Below are positions 35,122 through 47,141 of a stretch of 64,000 nucleotides of DNA, piece after piece. The notes beneath the pieces are model-generated. The model searched no databases. It saw only the letters and a list, made by a program, of their open reading frames with translations, and was not told the origin of the DNA. How positions within the stretch are numbered: position 1 is the stretch's first letter; the number at the start of each line of letters is the position of its first letter. Both the position numbers and the translations under genes were made by a program. Origin of the DNA: Dryas octopetala (lineage: Eukaryota; Streptophyta; Magnoliopsida; Rosales; Rosaceae); NCBI GenBank assembly GCA_963921425.1, contig OY992838.1, positions 14,446,001 through 14,510,000 on the forward strand, read 5' to 3'.

Positions 35122-38100
35122 ATGGAGGAAAACCAAATTGAAACCGCCAAACCGTCCCAAACTCTAAACTCTTTCCCTCCTCACCATCGAAGACACCTCA
35201 GGAGTGAAACTTACCGTACCTTGGTTCGCATACTATCTCACTGCTACAACGAGTCACAACATTCAATTCCATCTCAATATGTACCTCAGGAGCTTAATCA
35301 AGGTAGTCGAATTTGCATAGCTCAGTTTTTTATTTTTTATACTGTTTGGTTATTGAGAAATCGAATTTAACTTAGTGAAACTGATTTCTTTATTACTTCA
35401 GTAGCTTAGTGATTTGGAATCTTTAGTTTAAAGTTTTAGATTAGAATTTTGGTTTTTATATTTTTATAGCTAATTTGAGGTTTAATTGTGTTGTTTTACT
35501 GATTTTTATATTCTTTATTTTGTATTAAGATAATGGCAGCAATGAGTCAGGGCAAGCAACTGAAAAGGAAGTGTATGAGAATGTTGAATTGGTTGCTCCT
35601 GAGAGTGTTAAGCCTGATAATTCGGCAGCTCAACAAGTCACGACGGTTGATGAGAGTTGTGATCCTAATGTTTTCCGAGAAACAATAGAGCAGATAGAAG
35701 ATTTAATGATATCGGAAGAGAATGAGTATCGGTCGAAGCAAAAGGACACGATGGACATTGAAAATATCTTTGGAATTGGTTTTCAAGATTTGGGGTTTGG
35801 TCCTGAACAAATGCTGATGGATGAGCTTGAGCAGATTGTGAACGGAAATGAAGACAGCACTCCTAAACCCTCAACCACATCATTGGATCAGAACCCGAGT
35901 GGGAACAATAAAGTTGAATTGTTGAATAACCAAGAACGTGATGACATTCAACGCGGTGTTGCAGTGAGACCTGACAATGTGGATCAAAAGGTTTGTGACG
36001 CCTTTGATTCATCTTTAAATAATGCTGTGGTTTTTGAAACTTCAAATCAAAAGGAGTCTAATGAACACAACGATTCCTTGAGGCCTAAGACATTGGTTGT
36101 AGAGCCTATAATGCAACATAAAGGAATGGAGACTTCTGTATCTGCTGGGGGTGATACAGAAGCCTTTGATTTCTCTTTAAACAAAGACATGGTTGTTGAA
36201 GCTTCAAAGCCTAGTGAGTGTAACAAAGACAAAAGTTCGACACAGAAAACTAATTATTTGGAAGTAGAGCATGAAATACAGCCGAAGGATAAGGAACTGG
36301 AGAAAATAGCTTGCACCAGAAATGGGATGACTTCTCCCAACCATATGAATGATAGAGATATTGAAGAGGGCGAAATTTCTGGTGATGACGGTACGGATGA
36401 CCGATCAATAGATATGATTTTGCATGATACAGTAATGTTTGAGGAAAAGAAGGTCAACGAGGTGCAAATATGTAAAGATGTAATTGGTAGAAAAGAGCAC
36501 CCTTGTAACGAAGCAAATGGAATATATTTTGACTATGATTCCTTTCTGGTTGATGCTGCTGACAACGTAAAAAATGGAGGAGTGGAACTCAGAGAAAGTA
36601 AAAGAACTGAAAACATTTGTAGACCAGGAGTTGTTAGGGGTAAATATATGAAAGCTATAAAGGCAGATGACTTTGATCCTTTGGTAGAGAGTGGAAGAAT
36701 TGAAAAGAAAAATAGCCAAGTTAGGGAGGTTATTGGCTGTCCAGCGTTTTGTGCTAATAATCTACCATTGCATGAACAAATCTCAGAGAAAAATACAGAT
36801 GGAACCCATGGAATCGCATCTGAAGAAAAGGTATTTTTTTCACTTGTGTATTCTCTTTTCCTTAGATGCATGTCCATATATTGTGTTTTCTTTTTGTAAA
36901 TTCTGTTTACTCGTACCAATGTAGCTGTTGGCATGGTACATTTTGTGATGTATCAATATGCCACCTTCATTCTTTAGAGTTGCTGCTCAATTCATTGAGC
37001 AGAAACTCTACCACATACATACACATTGCTCTTTTGCCAGAGAGTCTTGAGTTTGAGTTAATTTTTAGTTTGACACATTGCTCTTTTGGTCCATATGTAA
37101 CCAGTATGGTTTATTGGTGGTCATGTGCAGTGGGATGCCGTTGCCTGTAATAAGAAAAAGCGTGGTCTTCCTTCAAAGGAATCAAAAGAAAGGAAAAAGG
37201 TATTTCATATTAGTTATTACTTACATTGCAAAGAGATCTTATTGCAAATCTCTTTGGAACTCCCATTTGGAAAAGTAATTGAAAAGTTTCTCAATATGTT
37301 CAGTGCTTAAGGGCAACATATTGTAGCTGCTTGTAAATGTACATTGATATTTATTTTTCATGAACAATGCACCTTGCAGGCAAAAGACCGAAAGAAACGA
37401 GCAGAAAAGAACAGGAAACTTGGTGTTAAAAGGCTGAAGCTGCTTCCAATACAGAAACCAAAAACTGTAAATTATTGCCGCCATTATCTAAAGGGAAGGT
37501 GCTACGAGGTTGAGCTTTCAATTCTATCAATCTTGTTGATCTATATTGATTTTTTAACTTTACTTTATATTTGTCCTAAAGCAGCGTGCCTTGATATTGC
37601 TTATTGCAAAAGTACTTGATTTTTGACCATACTCGGAACCTTTTTCCTCATAATTATTTCTTTGTAGAGTTGCCAAAGCAATGTCTTTTCTTTTATTTCT
37701 TTTTAAAACAATTTTGGGGTGTCAATGATCTATCATCATTTGATTTCCTTCCCTTAGCTCTCTCCTCATTTATCATGTTTTGTTTTTGTTTCACAGGGTG
37801 CAAAATGCAAATTTTCACATGATATGGTGCCTCTAACAAAATCCAAGGTATGTCAATTGACTGGATTCTTAATGCTTTCTCGTGGTGCTAGTTGCTTTAA
37901 TTGAAGGATTTTTTTTTAAGATCGCTTCTTTTACCACCCCCAAATTTTTCATCCCACCTCTTTGTAAAATTTTCAATTACACTTTTATCCTTCTATGAAT
38001 TGCCTAAAATGACAAACATTAAACAAAAATGAAAAATGGAACTGGAGGCTGGCATGGCCGCCATCATCCATAACTAACTATAAAACATTAAAAAAAAAGG

Positions 38101-39885
38101 GTGGGCTGGGTATTTTGCAAATATTGGTGGGTGTGTTAAGCAATATGATTTTTAAAATTTTAATAGGAGGGTTAGCAAAACAGATAGGTGGGATGAGCAG
38201 AGTGGGGGGTGGTAATAGAAGTACTCTATAAATGGTACCTAAACTCTATGAACTTTCCTTGTCTTGTATTCTGGTGTTGCAGCCCTGCAGTTTTTTTGCA
38301 CGTGGGTTATGCATGAAAGGGGATGACTGCCCGTATGATCATCAGCTTATCAAGTATCCCTGTGACAAATTTATTGCCAATGGTTTCTGCAGCAGAGGTG
38401 ATCATTGTTTGTATTCGCACAAGGTACATTCTTGCCTGTATAAGATGCTACTTTGAGCCACTTATAATGTAAAGCCTGCTTGGCGAGTTCTATCACAGTA
38501 TTTTGCATGTGTAAATTAACTGACTTATCTGCCCTGAGTTATCATTAGCTCTTACCTAATTCAGTTACTACTAAAATAAGTTATATTTTGCTGATCAAAT
38601 TTACAATTTTTCTAAGATGACATCCAAGGAAGACAGTGCAACTGCTGCTTGCAAACCTGAATTGATGCTTTCCTCGGTGCAAGGTAATTCTGGATCTGCA
38701 CAAGTGAAAATCGGCTCTGCCTCCCACAAGAATGCCCATACTCTCAGTAATTCTGAACTGAATGCGGCAAGGGCTCTGTTGAAACAACCTATTCTGGCTA
38801 CCAAAGGAATTTGCTTCTTCTCTACTGGGAAACCATCATTGGTTCAGTCTAGCATGTATAAACAAGGAGCCTTGACCCTGGATAGGAATACTGGTACCAA
38901 AAATGACATTTTGATGAGAACACCACCAGTAGTCACTCCTAAAGGAATAAATTTCTTATCATTTGGAAAAGCTTCACCAGATGATGCCAGTGGTACAAAC
39001 CAAGTCTGTCATCAGACAAGCCCAAGTGTGCTAGAGACTGTTCAAAACTCGAATGGGATGCTACAAGTTAATCAACCTGCAGCAGCACCACAGGGACTAA
39101 ACTTTTTTTCTTTTGGGGAAACTTCCGTAGCCAACTCTAGTAGTGGAAAACTGGTCAGCTTGGCTTCCGGTTGTGGTAATAATGGGAATCAGACAAGACA
39201 AAGTGTGTCCGGGACTGTTCAAAACTCGAATGGGATGCTAAAAGTTAATCAACCTGCAGCAGCACCACAGGAACTAAACTGTCCTTCATTTGGGAAAGCT
39301 TCCATAGCTAACTCTAGTAGTGAAAAACCAGTTAGCTTGGCTTCTGGTTGTGGTAACAATGGGGATCTTACAAGCCCAAGTGTGTCCAGGACTGTTCAAA
39401 ACTCAATTGGGGTGCTTAAAGTTAATCAGCCTGCAGCAGCACCACAGGGACTAAAATTTTTTTCTTTCGGGAAATTTTCTGTAGCTAACTCCAGAAGTGA
39501 AAAACCTGTTAGCTTGGCTGCCGATTGTGGTAACAATGGGGGTTTTCATGAGAATCAAAATAGAGTTGATAACTCTCAAAACTCAAGTGCAATCTCACTG
39601 AAGCTGCCACATTCTCCACTTACTTCGGGTCAATCTTCGGATCACATAGCATCCAGGTTTCATAAAGACATAGACAAATCATCTCAGAGGGCATTCTTTT
39701 CGACACTTGCATTTGCAGCAAAGTATGAAACCAAAAGGATGAATCAGTCAATTGGTTCTACCAGTACTCAGGTTGATAGGGACACTAAGAATAGCAGTGT
39801 GAGTGAAGGTTTGCAGAATGACACTGCAAAAGCTTTTAAAATTTTGGATTTCTTGTCCGGTATTGGTAGTAAAACCAAGCAGTAG
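35122..39885 (+). CDS. Triple CCCH zinc-finger protein
   Basis: Seven exons: 35122-35302, 35530-36830, 37131-37199, 37380-37508, 37797-37847, 38283-38423 and 38617-39885. All have GT-AG introns and consistent phases, giving 1046 residues. The N-terminal 490 residues are acidic and unstructured-looking. Exons 3-4 are strongly basic (KKKRGLPSKESKERKK), likely nuclear localisation. Three fingers follow: C-x7-C-x5-C-x3-H at about 550-568 and 579-597, and C-x8-C-x5-C-x3-H at 604-623, with linkers of the KYPC type. Such clusters bind RNA in the CPSF30/ZC3H4-like group. The nearest plant relatives I know are Arabidopsis C3H65 (EMB1789) and C3H7-type proteins; that match is from memory. The C-terminus holds F-S-F-G-K motifs and three 59-residue repeats. 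An ATG in the fitting context GCAACAATGGAGG sets the start. Confidence 0.9.
39062..39535 (+). repeat. 177-bp tandem repeats in the CCCH gene
   Basis: GTTAATCAACCTGCAGCAGC-type landmarks occur at 39067, 39244 and 39421, exactly 177 bp apart (59 codons). Each unit codes NQPAAAPQ, then a SFGK-type motif, then SLASGCGNNG-type sequence. Looser relatives of the SFGK motif precede them at about 38815 and 38955. Confidence 0.9.
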
Positions 39886-40100
39886 ATGCATTTGCATGGT
39901 GTTTAACAGAACTGAGACCTACACAGGATTGGATGGCAAGAAGGGGCTCCTCCTGCAGCCAGAGTTAAGATTTTTGTTTCTTCAGTTTCGTAAAATATAC
40001 CAGAAAAATTACAAGGCTAACAAGTAGCATCTCGCTTGCCCTTCTATTTTCAGCAGCTTTTGACAAGGTACAGTTTGGATTTTTTTACCTGTGAACAGTA
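39886..40100 (+). other. 3' flank / probable 3' UTR of the CCCH gene
   Basis: Non-coding sequence behind the TAG at 39883-39885. It contains no clear canonical AATAAA, which is usual in plants. Confidence 0.4.
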
Positions 40101-40574
40101 TTTTCTTATATGCTGAGGCAACCGCGCGGATAATAGGTCAAGGCTAACTTGGATATAACAGCTAGCGTTTGAACTTTGAACACCCATCACCCTATAGTTA
40201 CTGACAATTGATTATGTTAAAATTATAGTTATATACTTATATATACGGCATTTGTCATATTTTACTTGTAAAATTTTAATACACTAATATAATAAATTCA
40301 TACACACAAATTTTAAGAAAAAACAATCTTAAACTCTAAAAATATGATATTACTGCTAAAAAAATTCTCTTATAAGCAAGAGAATCTTATTAATAGCATA
40401 GTACTAATTAACATTTACATGAGCCCAAAGTTGGATTGAAAGGTAAGAATTTAAACACTTGGAACTATTTTGCCAATGAAATTCTTGTGGAGGAGCTTTT
40501 TTATCATTTTCGTCCATTATTATGGTTAACATGGATAAGTTCAGCCTTTTAAAATCACCAATAATGTGAGTAAA

Positions 40575-41335
40575 CTTTTTATGTTCGTTTGGATAAAGTA
40601 CTTTGAAACTATTAAGGAATTCACAAATAATAGAATTTAAAATGATGTGCTTTAAAATTCTATAATATGTAAATTCTCTTGTTTGGATAATATGTAAACA
40701 TAATTGAATTTAAATATGAAATTAATAGTAGTTTTATTTTTTGATGCATCAATTATAAAAGAATAATGATGATGGTAGCAACAATAAAAATGATGTTTGT
40801 GGTGAGTTGATGATAGTGGTAGGGGTGATGGTCCATGGGCGGTGGGAGAAATGGTGATGGCGAAAATTGGGGTGTTGGCGGTGACGGCGGTGGCAGTGAC
40901 AACGATGGTGGTGATGGTGGTGGCAGTGGCAATGTTGATGGTGATGGTGATGGTGGCGTGCGGCGACAATAGTGGTGGCAGCAGTGTGTGGTGGTGGCGG
41001 TGTCGGTGGTGGTGGCAGCAGCGGGGTGGTGTCAGTGGTGGTGGTAGCGACGGTATGGTGATAGTGGTGGTGGTATTGTGATTAATTGTAAAAGTAAAGG
41101 GTGGACACGACTTATTATTCTTTTATAAAAATTAAAATTTTGAAAATGACATCAATTTGGGTGGAATTTAAAGTTGAAATTTAGAGCCTTCAAATCTCAA
41201 GTTTTCCACATATAATTTACAAAATTTTGTATTTATGGACTCAAACAAAGAAATTAGAGCATGTAATTTCTTAAATGTTGAATTATGCTCAAATTTCAAG
41301 TTTTTTTTTTTTCATCCAAACACACCAACGAGTGT
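40575..41335. repeat. Possible non-autonomous element with GGT-rich core
   Basis: AT-rich arms flank a core of imperfect GGT/GGC/GAT triplets (40840-41080). The left end has GTTCGTTTGGAT (near 40582) and the right end ATCCAAACACACCAAC (near 41315-41330), a short imperfect terminal inversion. The open frames across the core are low-complexity. A C-rich counterpart lies at 61880-62560. Confidence 0.45.
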
Positions 41336-42689
41336 ATACACTCATTTGTTATATTTATTTATTGGCTTTTTATCACAAATAGTCTCTCAATTTTAACAAA
41401 AATATCAATTTGGTCCTTAAAATGGGGTTGAGATCTCTTGTCTCCAATTATCATGTCCCTCCATGTCCCCTTTCTCAGCTTTTATGGATCCTTTCTTAAT
41501 TCTTGTTTTGTTTAAAAAAAATATTTATTTTTTCAAAAAATTTTAAGAAAGGGAACAGGGAAGGACATGGGGAATTGAGGACAGAAGATCTCTACCCCTT
41601 AAAGTGCATTTTTACTTAATGTGGTCTTTCATATTTACAACTGCTCATCAATGTTGTTTTTTTGTTTAATTTTGTTTGAGTTGCCATAGAAAATCTCACA
41701 CGTAAAGAGGTCCAGTGGGCCTCACCCAACCCAGATGGTGGACCTGTGTTGGAGCCTTATTAGTACTTACAGCAATCTATATAATAGGAGTTCCAATTAT
41801 ATACAATTGTACGTTCACCCTAAAAAATATTATGCATAAGAATTCACAAATTAGTAAAATTACCGAAATTAATTAGGAATAGATATCCTTCCATAAATAG
41901 ACAAATACCAAATTAGATTTTGGTTGTTCTTCTCTGCATATAGGCTTTCACAATTTTTTACGTCCGGATAGAATAGAGAACCGTTTAAATTTACTTTTTG
42001 TCGACAAAGGCCGTTTAATTAGTTACTAATTTAGGAGAAGTCAAATAAGGGAGCCAAACTGGTTACCAACTTACCAATCAATAAGGTCTAATAAACCATT
42101 TGGACCACATTTCATGTATCATATCACTCTAATAGTGAGATTCACTTTTCCAAAAATTTATCTTGGGTAGTCATATATAACACCGTCATATAGTATATAA
42201 TAAATCTACGGTTATATATAAGATGAGTGAAGGATGAGTTCACCCATATTATAACGGGTGCATTGATTACACCATGTGATAACAATGTTACGTTATACAT
42301 AATAATTTGTCCTCTTATACAAATTAATCTCATCTTTATTAGTGATATGACACACAAAATGATAAATGAGTCCCACTTATATTAGTAACATAACGCACCA
42401 TTGTGGTACATATATATATTATATGGTCTAACCATCCAAAATTCCAGAAAAAAAATTTACAATTTATTTGCATATGGCCACCTACCTTGAATTAACATAT
42501 TAGAAGAATAACCAAATATATATGTGATTAATAGAACAACAAAGCATTAAAACCAACAAGTTTTGTGCAAATTAATGGGTTTGAAGGGGCTAATATCATC
42601 AAATAATAAGTCCACACATCTAACAGAGAGGACCATTAATAATAAGCTTCAACTCAAATGCATATATTCAATTTCATGCAACCAAATAT
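41336..42689. other. Gene-free spacer between CCCH gene and RDM1
   Basis: AT-rich with no supported coding region. Around 41520-41590 runs of A and T surround a GGGAACAGGGAAGGACATGG stretch that partly reverses the sequence near 41450-41480 (CATGTCCCTCCATGTCCCC), a weak inverted repeat. The 3' UTR of RDM1 (minus strand) should lie at its right edge. Confidence 0.4.
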
Positions 42690-45600
42690 TTAGATGAGGG
42701 GATAACCTCGATCATCAACAAAAGCATGGTAGGCAGGGTCAGAAAGCCAGAGCTTAGCCAGATGAATGTGAGAAGTGAAACCTCTATGGATTGCTTCAAC
42801 ATCCCAGATGGTACTTTCAGCTTTCCTTGAATGAATAAAGTTGTTCATTGGCTTCTCTTCATCCATAGTGTCAATTCTTGACTGATCCCACTGCTTCACA
42901 AGAACATGAGTCATATAGTGCAATGGTTGATTATAAAATTGCTCCATGGACTTGACTAATGCATGCCAAGTGATGAAGATAGCCTTCGACCTGCAAAGCG
43001 ATGGGACTGAAATCTGGTGCATGTGTTCTTGATAATCTTGTGCAAGATTCAGTACAACTTCTACATCAAAAAATCATTCTTGTTGTAAATTTCATAGTAA
43101 TGGAAGAACTAAAATTTGATAAAAGTTAAATGCATATATTTGGTTGCATTCGGATGGAATTGAACACCAAACCTATCCTAATCCATTATCGTAGTTACAT
43201 GTATTGCTTTGAGTTTGAGATATATATGGTTCATGTACTGTCTAATTTCCAATTTCCAAATCAATATAGTACTATTCCCTAGTCATAGTGCCTATTTCGA
43301 GTACTATACTGTGAGTCAACTAGTGAGATTCAATTGCATTATCAATTATTCAAGTTAATTTAAGTTTGATTTCTGATCAATGGTATAGTTTGTGGGCTTC
43401 ACAATCATCATTTCAAATAGGCTTATTAGCGCCAATATCTCCTGAAAGTAACTTCGATTTTCACTTTATCCCCTGAAACTTCATTCTTCTCACTTTGCCT
43501 CCCCCCCCCCCCCCCCCCCCCGAACTTTACAAACTCTTTCACTACGTTCACCCTATTCCATCAAGTTCGTCATGAGCTTCATGAAAAAAGATGGCGTGGA
43601 GCTTACGTGGATGTGCATTTTGGTAGGTAAGACGCAAAGTGTACAAAAAATTAAGGGAGACTTAGAGTCTAGTCTATTTTATGCGTCTTTCTTATACTAA
43701 GACCGGTAGTGATTTAGGGTTTTTAATTAAGTCTTTTTATTTTTCTTCTTTAACAGCTTTATATTAGGTTTTAACTCCGAGATTTTGGGAGGATTTTACA
43801 CCCTAGGAGGGGAAATACCCTTCAAATCGGGGAATGACTTTATTATGAATTAAAAGGATTTTCTTATAAATTATTATGAATTAAAAGAATTTTCTTATAA
43901 ATTTTAAAACACATCCAATTTCCATCTAAAAACTGTTTTTTTTTTTTAAAGAACCTAAGCTTAATTATCTCAAAAATTAATGAAAAATGATTTTAAAACT
44001 TAAGACAAAAATTAAAATTCAATTAAAACTTAATTTTTAATCAAATTAAAAAATAACCCAGATCCCCCACCCCAAACCCAGCCGCCGGCCCCCCACCTGC
44101 AAATCCTCTTTCGGGCCAATCACCGCACCCCACCAACCCAGCCACCAATCTGCCTCTCTCTCTCTCTCCCTCCCTCCCTCCCTCCTTCCCTCTCCTTCCT
44201 TCTTTCCTTCTCTCTCTCGTCTCTGCCTAGATCAGATCGCCTACTGGAGGCCGGCGACTTACCCGAAGGTCAGTGACTTTGGGTTTCGACTTGGTCTGGA
44301 TATGCGCAAAGACGACAGAGAAAGAGAAGGAGAGAGAGGAAGAAAGGGAAAGAAAGAGAGACAAACAGACAAAGGAAGGTGGGTAGGTGGGGTGGGGTGG
44401 GGTGGGGTGGGGTGGGGTGCTGCGCCGAAAAGAGGAGCCGCAGGCGGTGGGGTCGGCGGGCAAGTGGCCGGGTGGGGTGGGGTTTTCTTGTTTTTTTTTT
44501 TTTTTGTGTGTATATATTTCCTTTTTTTTAGAAAGTATTCCTTTTTTCTTTTTAAATTTTAGTTTTTTAATTTAAGTGTAAAATTTTTTTTGTAAGGATT
44601 AATATATTTTTTAATTTATCTCATGGGCAAAATAGGAATCTACATTTTTTAATTAACTGTTTATCCACATGGTATCTTCTTTTTTTTTTTTGCCACTATC
44701 CACATGACATCTTAAATAATATTAAAAGGGCTCATCCATGTCATTTAGGCGGCCACATAAGCTTTTTTGTTGGAGCTATTGACGAACTTGACAGAATAAG
44801 GTGAACTGAAAGGGTTTGTAAAGTTCTAGGAACAAAGTGGGACGAATGAAATTTCAAGGTGCAAAATGAAAATCGAAGTTACTTTCAGGGGACATTGGCG
44901 CTAATAAGCCTTCAAATGTATTATTTTGAAAAGAAGTATTTTCATGCTGCTTCGAGACATAAGTAAATAATAAACCTCTAGAATTGACTATTGATTGACT
45001 AGATGTAGTCATCATATATTTCACTTTTTTTTTTTTGTGCTTTTATTAAAATTTTAGAGGAAATTACAGATTTAGTCCAGTTATTTTATACCTAGTTCAA
45101 TTTTGGTCCACGATCTTTTTTAAGTTCTGTTTTGGTCCACTAAATGTTCCACTTGTTCAGTAAAGGTCCATATTTGTTTTCTCAAATTTGGCATGCTTTT
45201 TATCCTATCAAATCTCACTCAAATTCAGCGAACATATACTTGTTTTAAAGCTATGTATTTCTTCTTTACAACCATATAAAAATCATTCAAATTGGAATTC
45301 TAAAACTCAAGATAATTGACCCCAAAGTAGGGTACCCGAAACTGCCAATTTTTCAAACTTCACCCAATCTCAATTCTTTTAGATTATAATACTCCAAATT
45401 TGTTTTTATGACTAAGAAATGATGAAATATAACTTATAGTTCAATTATAATTGAAGAAAACACAACCCAAAGGATTTAAAGTCACAAATCTGGACCTTTA
45501 CTGAACAAATGAAACAATTAGTGGACCAAAACAGAACTTAAAAAAGATTATGGACCAAAATTGAACTAGGTATAAAATAAGTAGACCAAATCTGTAATTT

Positions 45601-45939
45601 CCTCAAAATTTTATTATGTGTTAAAATCATATGAAATGAATGATATTGTATATGTAAAACTAAAGAGACAACAACTTTGAGAAGCACTAGATACCAAATG
45701 AAAATTAGCATTTTCGAACCTGGATCTTCCTTCAATGCCTTTGCACTCCCACTATCATCTTCTTTGCTTTTTATCTTATTATTCCTCTTTCTTTTTCTAC
45801 TTTCCTTTGCAACTAGCTTTCCCCGTTTATTGATACACCGAGTCTGAGCATGATAGATTTCACTCAAATCATCTGAATCGGTCTCTGAATCTGATACAAA
45901 TAGATGTTGGTAGGTTAAAGAAGAACGCCGCCGTAACAT
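42690..45939 (-). CDS. RDM1: RDM1 homologue (RNA-directed DNA methylation 1)
   Basis: Two exons on the minus strand, 45720-45939 and 42690-43060 (phase-1 junction, donor CCAG/GTTCG, acceptor GATGTAG), encode 196 residues; Arabidopsis RDM1 has 163. Exon 1 is acidic (SDSETDSDDLSE) and then basic (ESRKRKRNNKIKSK), likely a nuclear signal. Exon 2 is the conserved domain: QDYQEHM, FITW, YNQPLHYMTHVLVKQWDQSR, KAESTIWDVEAIHR, SHIHLAKLWLSDPAYHAF. RDM1 links DRD1 and DMS3 in the DDR complex, binds single-stranded methylated DNA, and supports Pol V transcription in RNA-directed DNA methylation. No break is seen. The 2659-bp intron carries two inverted-repeat elements. A minus-strand TATATAA at 45995-46001 is a likely TATA box. 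Confidence 0.92.
43501..43521. repeat. C21 homopolymer
   Basis: 21 consecutive C in the left arm of the TIR element. The opposite arm has only a short TCCTAGAAC-like stretch at the equivalent place, so the run expanded after insertion or was gained in this arm. Confidence 0.97.
44380..44420 (+). repeat. GGGGT tandem array, G-quadruplex-type
   Basis: Six consecutive GGGGT-type units give at least four G4 tracts with single-T loops, a strong quadruplex consensus. On the RDM1 template this lies in the intron; the plus strand carries the G tracts, so the C-rich form is in the pre-mRNA. Confidence 0.9.
45057..45604. mobile_element. Small MULE-type inverted-repeat element, copy 1
   Basis: 548 bp, starting GAGGAAATTACAGATTTAGT and ending in the reverse complement (CTGTAATTTCCTC). 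The terminal inversions are about 110 bp, and a 9-bp target duplication AAAATTTTA lies on both sides (45048-45056 and 45605-45613). Nine-base duplications are typical of Mutator-like elements. There is no coding capacity. It lies in the RDM1 intron. Confidence 0.9.
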
Positions 45940-45994
45940 CTTATTAATCGGGGTAGGAGAAATTAAGGTGGGTAAAAGCTAGGGTACGTTTTAC

Positions 45995-46001
45995 TTATAT
46001 A
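45995..46001 (-). promoter_or_regulatory. Likely TATA box of RDM1
   Basis: Minus-strand TATATAA, about 56 bp upstream of the ATG at 45939. Confidence 0.55.
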
Positions 46002-46407
46002 GGATGTTAGTGATTGGTTTCAATAGCATTCAATAAACTAACCAAAAAAATTAGGAATGGGCAGTCCACATATATATATGCCCTATATGCCCGGCCTTTC
46101 ACATGATGTTCACATGATGGGGTGATTATGAAAGGAGAAACGACATACACATTTTTTCTTTGAAAGACTTTCGCTTAGGGTCAATTTATATATGCCAAGT
46201 TTTTGCGATGTTTTATTATTATTTCTTTTTTTCTTTTTTTTTTATAGAATTGTATTACTATTATTTCATATAGAATAATAATTGTGCAAAACATTAAATT
46301 GCATCTAACTCCTTCAAGTTTAGGCTTTTCGTTTTATAACACACAACTCTTTTTTATAATGTAAAAAATCTCCTAAATCCTCGTTGATTCACATCGTTAA
46401 TAATAAT

Positions 46408-47141
46408 GAGGGCTGCTATTTGCACACCCTTTTTTTTTTTCTTTTTGCACACCCCTAAAAAAAATAAAAATAAAAACCCTTAGAAAAAGACTTTATACCC
46501 CATTTCTTTTTCTTTTTGCACACCCCTCCTAAACAAAAGAAAAGAAAAAAAACAAACACCCCATCCCGACCACGCCGAGCAGCCCACCACCGTCGAAGCC
46601 CACCACCGTCGGCGACCACCCCACCCCCTCTTTGCCCCTCTCTCCTCTCTCCCCTTCTCTCTCTTTCTCTCCTTCCCCCTCTGCTCTCTCTCTTTCTCTA
46701 TGTCTGTCCAGCCCCTGCAATTTTTTTTTGAAGATTTTGGCTATCTGCGGGGCGAGAAGAGAGAGGGAAGGAGAGAAAGAGGAGGGGCTGGCTCGGGGGG
46801 AGGCGGCAGGGAGAGAGGAGTCGGATAGGAGGGGAGGGCTAAGGGTGAGGTGGTCGGGGTGGGGGGAAGAAGAAGAGAAAGGTGCAGGTGGGGGTGGGGG
46901 GAAAAAGAAGAAGAGAAATGGTGCAGGTAGGGGTGGGGGGAAGAAGAAGAAGAAATGGTGCAGGTGGGGGTGGGGGAAGAAGAAGAAGAAGAAAAAAAAA
47001 AAAAAAGATGGGGATGGGGTGTGTGGGTGAAGGAAGGAGAAAGAGAGGAAATTAAAGAGGGGCAAGGTGGTATTTTTCTTTGGATTTTTTTTTTTAAAAG
47101 GGTGTGCAAAAAAAAAAAAAGGTGTATAAATAGCAGCCCTC
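46408..47141. mobile_element. 734-bp inverted-repeat element with purine/pyrimidine core
   Basis: Ends GAGGGCTGCTATTTGCACAC and its counterpart GTGTATAAATAGCAGCCCTC; ATAATAAT occurs directly outside both ends (8 bp, low complexity). The left half is C/T-rich and the right half G/A-rich, and a 37-39-bp G-rich minisatellite (GTGCAGG landmarks at 46882, 46921, 46958) lies near the right end. The long open frames across it on both strands are composition artefacts. Confidence 0.8.

Larger units (their letters stand above)
43420..44910. mobile_element. 1.49-kb non-autonomous TIR element in the RDM1 intron
   Basis: The left end GGCTTATTAGCGCCAAT is matched by ATTGGCGCTAATAAGCC at the right end. 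The inverted arms extend about 160 bp on each side (43420-43588 and 44760-44910), including AAGTAACTTCGATTTTCA against TGAAAATCGAAGTTACTT. TTCAAAT occurs directly outside both ends, a short or imperfect target duplication. The interior has no transposase: it holds a C21 run in the left arm, CT-rich and GA-rich blocks, and a GGGGT array. Class (MULE or hAT) is undecided. Confidence 0.85.
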
